Part shown: positions 1-4,645 of the stretch, one piece after another | How the letters are laid out: the number at the start of each line of letters is the position of its first letter | Position numbering within the stretch: position 1 is the stretch's first letter | DNA from: Spirochaetaceae bacterium | GTDB taxonomy: Bacteria > Spirochaetota > Spirochaetia > Treponematales > Breznakiellaceae | Direction: 5' to 3' | NCBI GenBank assembly: GCA_031288215.1 | Contig: JAITRV010000040.1 | Location: 1 to 5,385 of the forward strand | DNA length: 5,385 nt | Notes under the pieces: model-generated | What the model saw: only the letters and a program-made list of their open reading frames with translations | Told to the model about the DNA's origin: nothing | Database searches by the model: none | Translations under genes and position numbers: made by a program

Positions 1-306
1 GTGGCGGATATTGACTGGATGGGGGGGAAGAAAGACTGGGAAGACCTGAAGACTATTATCCGGTACCGGTGCTGGCGGACGGTGAATGGGGAGCAGACGG
101 TGAGTGACCGGTACTATATCAGCAATGCGGATATGGATGCGCAAGAATGTTGTCGGTATCTGCGGGGTCATTGGTCGATAGAGAATCAGTTACATTGGCG
201 TCTTGACGTGGTATTCCGGGAAGATGCGGCCCGGGTGACCCGGGACCATGCGCCTGAGAACCTCAACATACTGAGGAAGATGGCCCTGAGCTTGTTGAGG
301 GCAGCG
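1..306 (+). mobile_element. Remnant of an ISAs1-like insertion sequence, right part truncated
   Basis: The stretch is defined by the transposase homology it encodes, which ends abruptly at about 306. No right terminal inverted repeat or target duplication is visible after the break. The left part is outside the window. The exact breakpoint is an estimate from where the protein stops looking like ISAs1 transposases. Confidence 0.6.
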
Positions 307-354
307 CTGGCCCCCTGGGGGATAAGCGCTTATCCCAAAGCCGGGAGGGCATAG
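1..354 (+). CDS. ISAs1-family transposase, C-terminal fragment (5' end outside window, 3' end replaced)
   Basis: This is the C-terminal third of a DDE transposase of the ISAs1 family (IS4-like fold), which cuts and rejoins the ends of its insertion sequence. The block RYYISN (residues 37-42) followed by GHWSIENQLHWRLDVVFRED (56-75) and HAPENLNILRKMALSLL (83-99) is the family's conserved C-terminal part; E61 in HWSIEN fits the glutamate of the DDE triad. The GTG at position 1 is simply the window edge; the gene almost certainly continues upstream. Family likeness stops near residue 102 (about nt 306). The last 15 residues (LAPWGISAYPKAGRA) do not resemble a transposase end, and the final 25 nt overlap the end of the methyltransferase gene on the other strand. 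The native C-terminus and the insertion sequence's right terminal repeat are therefore missing. It is probably an inactive remnant. Confidence 0.85.
   Translation: MADIDWMGGKKDWEDLKTIIRYRCWRTVNGEQTVSDRYYISNADMDAQECCRYLRGHWSIENQLHWRLDVVFREDAARVTRDHAPENLNILRKMALSLLRAALAPWGISAYPKAGRA
319..336. repeat. Perfect 18-bp palindrome at the transposase/methyltransferase junction
   Basis: GGGATAAGCGCTTATCCC is a perfect dyad centred between 327 and 328. It contains the TAA stop of the leftward methyltransferase (330-332). A second inverted repeat, CCCCC-T-GGGGG (311-321), overlaps its left arm, so two alternative hairpins are possible. As RNA it could form a 7-bp stem with a GCGC loop in either direction, but neither side is followed by a T-run, so it is not a standard intrinsic terminator. 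It could be a weak transcript end, a protein-binding dyad, or a scar of the rearrangement that truncated the insertion sequence. Confidence 0.6.
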
Positions 355-1682
355 GCCAGGGCCCGGTACCCCCGCCGTTTCAGGTCCCCCAGCCGGGTAA
401 ACCCCGGGGGCTTTACCCGGTCGAAGTCCGCTGCCTGCAGGGCGGGAAGGGATACGAGGAGGATGCCCCCGGCAATGAGCAGCCTCCGTACCGCCGCCCA
501 CGAGGCGGCGGCCCTCCAGGCGCCGGGGACGATCTCCGGAAAGGCCGCAATCAGGCCGAAGGGCCCGCCCCCGGCTGCTGCCAGGAGAGCCTCCTCCAGG
601 GCCAGGTCCGTTGCGGGGACGATCCGCGGCTCCTTCCCGCCGTTCCCCAGAAAATTGTGCCGGGAAGCTCCCAGGGCGAGGATGTTCCTGCCGGAAAAGA
701 CCCAGGGGCGGTCCTCCTCCAGGAGCGGCCGGGCTTGCGCGGCAAGCCGGGCATGCTGCGCAAGCCGGGCATGCTGCGCAAGCCACACCGGGAAGTGGCC
801 CTGGTCCGGCTCGTGGACCAGCAGGGGCGGGCGGCCCTCCAGGGAAAGGATCCGATCCCGGAGCCGCAGGCGGCTTGCCAGGGCCGCCGCGGTCATAACG
901 GCAATGGAGGGATGGTCAAAATCAGCGGCCCCCTGGACGGCGTCCAGGGAATAGGAGAGGCCCTCCAGGGTATAGTCGCCCCGGCCCCTCACATAGGCGG
1001 GGTATTCCGCCAGGAGATCCGCCTCCGCCGCGATGGGGCCGGCGGCCGAAGGCGGCGGGGCTTCCGCCGGGGCGCCGTAGGCAAGGACCGAATGACCCGC
1101 TGTCTCCTCCTCAAGGAGGAGGGGGCAGCACGCCTCGGCAATCCAGGATCGCAGCCGCTCCGCCAGGGGCTTTACCGCCACCAGGAGGACCCGGCCGCCC
1201 CGCGTGAGCAGGGAGGCCCCCCGGCCCACAAAGTCCCGGAGTACCGGCAGCCCCGCCTTGGCGGGGATGTTGGAGAGGATCAGATCCCACCGCGCCTGCG
1301 GGGGGCCGGCCAGGAGGGGTTCCGTGCGGGGCTCCAGAACGGAAGGGGGAATTTGGTTTTTTCGGGCGTTTTCCCCGGTAAAGCGCCGGGCCAGTTCGTC
1401 CCGGTCCTGGGCGCGCAGGCGCAGGTCCCGCACCGCCAGCTCTTGGAGGGCCCCGGCCGCGCAGATCCCGAGGACCCCCACCCCGGAGCCGGCATCGAGG
1501 ACGGCCGACGGCAAGGGCCGCCCCTCGCGGATATCCTCGTCCCAAAGCCGGGAGAGGACCTTGAGGAGCAGCCGGCTTCCCCGGTCGATGTCCGCGGAAC
1601 TGAAAAGTCCGTGGGAAAGGGTAAAGCCGTACTCCCTCCCCCGAAATTTGAAGGAAACCTCCCGGGAGCCATAGGCTTCCAC
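330..1682 (-). CDS. Class I SAM-dependent methyltransferase with a second, degenerate Rossmann-like lobe (RsmC/MTS-like)
   Basis: A 450-residue cytoplasmic protein. The N-terminal half is a class I methyltransferase: an MTS-like entry segment (TLSHGLFSSADID, 21-33), motif I VLDAGSGVG (61-69), an acidic motif II region near D93, and motif IV DLILSNIPAK (133-142), where RsmC-type rRNA guanine methyltransferases have NPPF. The substrate cannot be read from sequence; rRNA or another RNA is a reasonable guess. The C-terminal half (about 325-450) looks like a decayed copy of the same fold: NILALGAS (333-340) resembles motif I, and residues 376-410 resemble the motif IV to strand 5 region, without catalytic residues. 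Between them lies a hexapeptide repeat, LAQHAR twice then LAAQAR (301-318). The start is GTG, 22 nt after the efp stop, with no clear Shine-Dalgarno sequence, so translation may be coupled to efp. The gene is markedly more GC-rich than efp, and the opposite strand carries long spurious open frames. Confidence 0.8.
   Translation of the reverse strand: MEAYGSREVSFKFRGREYGFTLSHGLFSSADIDRGSRLLLKVLSRLWDEDIREGRPLPSAVLDAGSGVGVLGICAAGALQELAVRDLRLRAQDRDELARRFTGENARKNQIPPSVLEPRTEPLLAGPPQARWDLILSNIPAKAGLPVLRDFVGRGASLLTRGGRVLLVAVKPLAERLRSWIAEACCPLLLEEETAGHSVLAYGAPAEAPPPSAAGPIAAEADLLAEYPAYVRGRGDYTLEGLSYSLDAVQGAADFDHPSIAVMTAAALASRLRLRDRILSLEGRPPLLVHEPDQGHFPVWLAQHARLAQHARLAAQARPLLEEDRPWVFSGRNILALGASRHNFLGNGGKEPRIVPATDLALEEALLAAAGGGPFGLIAAFPEIVPGAWRAAASWAAVRRLLIAGGILLVSLPALQAADFDRVKPPGFTRLGDLKRRGYRALAYALPALG
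742..784. repeat. Exact 18-bp tandem repeat (2.4 copies) inside the methyltransferase gene
   Basis: The sequence is exactly periodic at 18 bp from 742 to 784; the unit is GCAAGCCGGGCATGCTGC. Read on the minus strand it encodes LAQHAR twice. A diverged further unit follows in the protein (LAAQAR). Because the unit is a multiple of three, copy-number change keeps the reading frame and only adds or removes six residues between the two methyltransferase lobes. Confidence 0.9.
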
Positions 1683-1704
1683 CCCGGGAGCGGCCGGCGG
1701 GGCG

Positions 1705-2266
1705 TTAGGAATTAAAACGCTCCACGTATTCGTTGGTTTCGGTGTTGACCAGGATCTTTTCGCCTTGTTTGATGAAAAGGGGTACCCTCACGGTAAGCCC
1801 CGTCTCGGTCACAATGGGCTTGGTAGCTCCGGAAACCGTATCCCCCTTCACGTAGTTTTCGCTCTCCGCCACGGTAAAAACCACCTTGTAGGGGATCTTG
1901 ATGTCGATGACCTTCCCCTCCCACAGGGTCAGTTCATAGGAATCCCCATCCTTGAGGTAGTATTTCTTATCTTCCATTTCGCTGATGGGCACCTCGTACT
2001 GATCATAGCTCTCGCTGTCCATAAAGTGATAATTGTCCTGGTCCGCATATTGGTATTGACAAATAACGATATCCACCTGCGCGTCTTCAACTTCCTGCTG
2101 GGTAGGAACGGTCATGGTCAAAACCGAACCGTCCTTGATGCTCTTCATCTTTATCCGGGCTATGGCGGTTCCCTTTCCGGGGTTATGAAATTCCCGCTCC
2201 ACCACAATAGGGTTGACCCTTCTGGAGTAAACAGGTCCCCTTTACAATATCTCCGCCTCGTATCAT
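1705..2266 (-). CDS. efp: Elongation factor P, with an apparent frameshift after codon 20
   Basis: EF-P binds the ribosome between the P and E sites and relieves stalling at consecutive prolines. The 166-codon main frame (from the GTG at 2205) carries the KOW-like domain with the PGKG loop (modifiable lysine codon at 2173-2175), both OB domains, and the family C-terminal signature region (KGDTVSGATKPIVTETG and VRVPLFIKQGEKI). It lacks the N-terminal strand. That strand lies just upstream in another frame: ATG 2266 gives MIRGGDIVKGTCLLQKGQPY, preceded by a GAGGA Shine-Dalgarno, then runs out of frame (CGGAGIS) to a TAA at 2183-2185. Joining the two at about 2206-2210 gives about 187 residues, the normal EF-P length, if two bases are missing (for example TATATT reduced to TATT). 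Either a recent mutation, a sequence error, or +1 recoding explains it. GTG 2205 as the true start is unlikely because it deletes a conserved strand and has no Shine-Dalgarno. It probably shares a transcript with the methyltransferase. Confidence 0.9.
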
Positions 2267-2270
2267 GTAT

Positions 2271-2275
2271 TCCTC
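2271..2275 (-). promoter_or_regulatory. Ribosome binding site of efp
   Basis: GAGGA on the minus strand lies 4 nt before ATG 2266-2264. It supports this ATG, which begins MIRGGD, as the real efp start, instead of the in-frame GTG at 2205 that has no such site. Confidence 0.7.
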
Positions 2276-2290
2276 ACTTATCGATTCTCA

Positions 2291-2332
2291 TCTATAAAAC
2301 AAAATAAATAATAAATAAAAGCATAACCGATT
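2291..2332 (-). promoter_or_regulatory. AT-rich tract with a possible efp promoter
   Basis: This is the only strongly AT-rich stretch in the window (A/T runs from about 2292 to 2327 on an otherwise GC-rich background), upstream of efp in its reading direction. On the minus strand TATAGA (2296-2291) is a -10 candidate. The region 17-18 nt further upstream offers only T-rich hexamers, with no good -35. It could act as an UP-like or easily melted element. Placement of the exact promoter is uncertain. Confidence 0.35.
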
Positions 2333-2371
2333 TGCCGGCTCTCGTCTATGACCCCCGAAAGGGCCTTCCTT

Positions 2372-2410
2372 GCGGGTAATGCAGCGCGGGTAATGCAACG
2401 CGGGTGCAGC
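2372..2410. repeat. 14-bp tandem repeat, two full copies and one shortened copy
   Basis: Units are GCGGGTAATGCAGC (2372-2385), GCGGGTAATGCAAC (2386-2399, one mismatch) and GCGGGTGCAGC (2400-2410, lacking AAT). The array lies in the divergent control region about 20 bp upstream of the TTGACA box of the thrS promoter candidate. The last copy forms a CGGG-TGCAG-CCCG inverted repeat at 2401-2413. It may be a set of protein-binding sites or a slippage product; no known operator is recognised. Confidence 0.75.
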
Positions 2411-2429
2411 CCGTTTCCGCGGCGGGCCC

Positions 2430-2463
2430 TTGACATAACGCCCCAAAAAAGGGAAGGTATTAT
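2430..2463 (+). promoter_or_regulatory. Candidate promoter of the T-box leader and thrS
   Basis: A perfect TTGACA (2430-2435) precedes TATTAT (2458-2463). The -10 box predicts transcription starting near 2470, just before the first T-box stem at about 2474, which supports it. The spacer is 22 bp, about 5 bp longer than the sigma-70 optimum, so the pairing of these two boxes is doubtful. Either the real -35 is a poor match closer in, or the promoter needs help from a bound regulator. Confidence 0.45.
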
Positions 2464-2473
2464 AAACGGCATT

Positions 2474-2737
2474 GACGGAGACGAGTAAACGGTATACCGG
2501 ATCGGGGAGGGCAATCGGATTCTTCCCCAAGAGAGGCGAGCCCGAGGCTGCAAGCTGGCCGGTCGCGGTACCGTCGAAAACCCCTCCCGAGCCGCCCCGG
2601 GGAACGGAGGGCGCCTCCCTTTATCCGGGGCCGGTGGGAAGTCCTGAGACTTTTCCCTGCCCCCGTGAGCGGCGAAGAGGGCGCTTTCCGTCGTGGAAAT
2701 GCGAACCGGGGTGGCACCGCGGGAAATTCCCGTCCCC
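2474..2737 (+). promoter_or_regulatory. T-box riboswitch with threonine (ACC) specifier, upstream of thrS
   Basis: This leader RNA senses uncharged tRNA-Thr and switches on the following synthetase gene. Stem I: GGAG (2477-2480) pairs with CTCC (2584-2587). The specifier loop has the loop-E elements AGTA (2484-2487) opposite GAA (2576-2578), with codon ACC (Thr) at 2580-2582, matching the downstream gene. Above it ACGGTA (2489-2494) pairs perfectly with TACCGT (2569-2574). The AGAGAGG element (2530-2536) and distal GCTGCAAGC (2547-2555) follow the T-box pattern. CCCCGG (2595-2600) and CCGGGG (2625-2630) close a next stem, and 2636-2657 is a further hairpin. Stem III is 2682-2703 (8 bp, one bulged base). 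The T-box sequence is at 2708-2721. An extra small hairpin (2504-2528) sits in the 5' half of stem I. Odd points: the base after the specifier is C where a purine is usual, and no U-rich terminator is seen. Confidence 0.9.
2708..2737 (+). promoter_or_regulatory. T-box sequence and antiterminator element
   Basis: GGGGTGGCACCGCG (2708-2721) matches the T-box consensus AGGGUGGNACCGCG at all fixed positions but the first. It folds into the classical bulged antiterminator: helix A1 GGGG (2708-2711) with CCCC (2734-2737), a 7-nt bulge TGGCACC (2712-2718) that would pair with the tRNA acceptor end, and helix A2 2719-2724 with 2728-2733. The variable base is C, predicting a G at position 73 of the matching tRNA. 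Only 24 nt separate this element from the thrS ATG. Confidence 0.88.
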
Positions 2738-2751
2738 AGACATTTTATCAT

Positions 2752-2756
2752 GGAGG
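2752..2756 (+). promoter_or_regulatory. Ribosome binding site of thrS
   Basis: GGAGG with a 5-nt spacer to ATG 2762 fixes the thrS start. In-frame start codons further upstream (GTG 2693, ATG 2750) lie inside the T-box stem III or overlap this site and have no ribosome binding site. The adjacent CACCC (2757-2761) is complementary to GGGTG (2709-2713) of the T-box, a possible 5-bp alternative pairing. Confidence 0.85.
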
Positions 2757-2761
2757 CACCC

Positions 2762-4588
2762 ATGTCCAGCCAAAGAGAAGCCCCCCATAACGGAAAAGAA
2801 CGGGGGGAAATTCCCGCCGAAACCCCTAAACTCGCTCTTGTCCGCCATTCGGTGAGCCATGTCATGGCCCAGGCGGTAACGCGGCTTTTCCCGGGAACCA
2901 AGGTCGCCATCGGCCCCTCGGTGGAACACGGATTTTACTACGACTTTCAACTGCCCCGGCCCATTACCGCTGAGGATCTCCCGGCGATTGAGGCGGAGAT
3001 GAAAGGGATCATCGACTCCCGGCAGGATTTTGTCCGCCTGGAACTGAGCCGGGAGGAGGCAAAGCGGCGCTTCGCCGGCGAGCCCTTCAAGGCGGAACTC
3101 ATCGACGATTTGCCGGAGGATGCGGTGATTTCGGTTTACGAAAACCAGGATGCCGAAGGCAAGACCCTCTGGGCGGATCTCTGCCGGGGGCCCCACGTGC
3201 GGAACACCCGGGAAATCAATTCCGCGGCCTTTAAGCTCATGAACATCGCCGGGGCTTACTGGCGGGGGGACGAGAAGCGGCCCATGCTCACCCGGATCTA
3301 CGGCACCGCCTGGGAGACCCCCAAGGACCTCAAGGCCTATGTGGCCTTCCTGGAGGAGGTAGAAAAACGGGATCACCGCCGCCTGGGGAAGGACCTGGAC
3401 CTCTACTCGGTCCACGAGGAAGCCGGGGCGGGGCTCATCTACTGGCACCCCAACGGCGGCCGGATGCGGGTGGCCGTCGAAAATTTCTGGCGTACCGAAC
3501 ATTACCGCAACGGCTACGAGATCCTCTACACCCCCCATATCGGCAAGTCCTGGCTCTGGGAAACCTCAGGCCACCTGGGATTTTATAAAGGCAATATGTA
3601 TTCCCCCATGGAAATAGACAACCAGGACTACATCATCAAGCCCATGAACTGCCCCTTCCACATCATGATCTACAAGAACAAGGGGCGCAGCTACCGGGAC
3701 CTGCCCCTGCGCTGGGCGGAACTGGGTACGGTCTACCGCTACGAGCGTAGCGGGGTCCTCCACGGGCTGCTGCGGGTCCGGGGCTTTACCCAGGACGATG
3801 CCCACATCTTCTGCACCCCCGAACAGATCGAGGACGAGATTCGGGAGGTACTGCGGTTCAGCCTGTGGATCTGGCAGGTCTTCGGCTTCAAGGACATCAA
3901 AGCATACCTGGCCACCAAGCCCGAGGAGTCCGTGGGGGAACCGCGGCTCTGGGACCAGGCCCTGGAATCCCTGCGCAAGGCGGTGGCCGCCGAAGGGCTC
4001 CCCTACGAGCTGGACGAGGGAGGCGGGGCCTTCTACGGCCCCAAGATCGACCTCAAGATCAAGGACGCCCTGGGCAGGGAATGGCAGATGACCACCATCC
4101 AGTTCGACTTTAACGAACCGGAACGCTTCGATATGACCTACGTGGATGCCGATGGCCAGCATAAGCGGCCCTACATGGTCCACCGGGCCCTGCTGGGCTC
4201 CCTGGAACGCTTCTTCGGGGTCCTCATCGAGCACTTCGGCGGGGCCTTCCCCGTGTGGATAGCGCCGGAACAGGCGGCGGTGATCCCCGTGGCGGAGGGC
4301 TTCAACGACTACGCCCACAGGGTGGCGGCGGAACTCAGGGCCGCTTCCCGCCAACGCGGGTACGACCTCCGGGTTACGACGGAACTGGACGACAGCCGGC
4401 TCAACGCCAAGATCCGCGCCTGTCAGAACCGGAAGATCCCCTACATGCTGGTGGTGGGCCAGCGGGAAGCCGAGGAGGGAACGGTCTCCATCCGCCTGCG
4501 GGACGGCCGGCAGCTTCCGGCCATGAAAATTGAGGAATTCGCCGATTATGCGGTAAAAAAGGCGGAAAGCCGGGACCTGGAACTGTAG
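2762..4588 (+). CDS. thrS: Threonyl-tRNA synthetase (without TGS domain)
   Basis: Attaches threonine to tRNA-Thr using ATP and clears mischarged Ser-tRNA-Thr; cytoplasmic. It has 608 residues. The editing domain is marked by HSVSH (H29, H33) and DLCRGPH (C141, H145), corresponding to E. coli H73, H77, C182 and H186. The class II catalytic core has motif 2 around RYERSGVLHG and motif 3 in HRALLGSLERFF. The zinc ligands C297 (MNCPFH), H348 (DDAHIF) and H474 (YMVHRA) are spaced exactly as E. coli C334, H385 and H511. The anticodon-binding domain starts near P497 (PVWIAPEQ). The N-terminal TGS domain is absent: only about 25 polar residues precede the editing domain, which to my knowledge also occurs in some spirochaete enzymes. 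Start ATG 2762 has a GGAGG site 5 nt upstream; longer versions would translate the riboswitch. Expression is expected to be controlled by the T-box. The chain looks intact. Confidence 0.97.
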   Translation: MSSQREAPHNGKERGEIPAETPKLALVRHSVSHVMAQAVTRLFPGTKVAIGPSVEHGFYYDFQLPRPITAEDLPAIEAEMKGIIDSRQDFVRLELSREEAKRRFAGEPFKAELIDDLPEDAVISVYENQDAEGKTLWADLCRGPHVRNTREINSAAFKLMNIAGAYWRGDEKRPMLTRIYGTAWETPKDLKAYVAFLEEVEKRDHRRLGKDLDLYSVHEEAGAGLIYWHPNGGRMRVAVENFWRTEHYRNGYEILYTPHIGKSWLWETSGHLGFYKGNMYSPMEIDNQDYIIKPMNCPFHIMIYKNKGRSYRDLPLRWAELGTVYRYERSGVLHGLLRVRGFTQDDAHIFCTPEQIEDEIREVLRFSLWIWQVFGFKDIKAYLATKPEESVGEPRLWDQALESLRKAVAAEGLPYELDEGGGAFYGPKIDLKIKDALGREWQMTTIQFDFNEPERFDMTYVDADGQHKRPYMVHRALLGSLERFFGVLIEHFGGAFPVWIAPEQAAVIPVAEGFNDYAHRVAAELRAASRQRGYDLRVTTELDDSRLNAKIRACQNRKIPYMLVVGQREAEEGTVSIRLRDGRQLPAMKIEEFADYAVKKAESRDLEL

Positions 4589-4610
4589 GCAGGGGGATAC
4601 CCCGCTGCCT
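4587..4610 (+). terminator. Strong hairpin over the thrS stop codon, no U-tract
   Basis: AGGCAG-GGGG (4587-4596) pairs with CCCC-G-CTGCCT (4600-4610), a 10-bp stem with one bulged G (4604) and an ATA loop. It begins inside the thrS TAG. No T-run follows (GATCCTCAGAG), so it is not a standard intrinsic terminator. It may protect the thrS transcript end, reduce read-through into the permease, or work with Rho. Confidence 0.4.
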
Positions 4611-4628
4611 GATCCTCAGAGAAATGAA

Positions 4629-4635
4629 AGGAGGG
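4629..4635 (+). promoter_or_regulatory. Ribosome binding site of the permease gene
   Basis: AGGAGGG lies 10 nt before ATG 4646. The spacing is slightly long. A GTG at 4641 sits at a better distance but is in another frame and would stop after 14 codons, so ATG 4646 is taken as the start. Confidence 0.65.
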
Positions 4636-4645
4636 CGAACGTGAC

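Noticed and set aside
230..244. CCCGGG-TGA-CCCGGG inverted repeat
   Set aside because: It lies inside the conserved transposase coding sequence and is explained by codons for A-R-V-T-R; no sign of an independent role.
463..954. Rightward open frame of 163 codons
   Set aside because: Composition is Ala/Arg/Ser-rich without motif, and it lies fully inside the methyltransferase gene on the opposite strand.
657..1715. Long rightward open frame of 352 codons opposite the methyltransferase gene
   Set aside because: The predicted protein is low-complexity, rich in Gly, Pro, Arg and Gln, with no motif. It is the expected shadow of a very GC-rich gene on the other strand, which carries clear methyltransferase motifs.
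2693..2761. Extended N-terminus of ThrRS from GTG 2693
   Set aside because: This segment is T-box stem III, the antiterminator and the thrS Shine-Dalgarno; ATG 2762 has the proper ribosome binding site.
2278..2910. Leftward open frame of 210 codons across the efp-thrS control region
   Set aside because: Its sequence comes from the reverse of the T-box stems and the thrS start, with no recognisable domain or ribosome binding site.
2621..3538. Leftward open frame of 305 codons opposite thrS
   Set aside because: It is antisense to strongly conserved ThrRS codons, has no family features, and reads through the T-box on the wrong strand.
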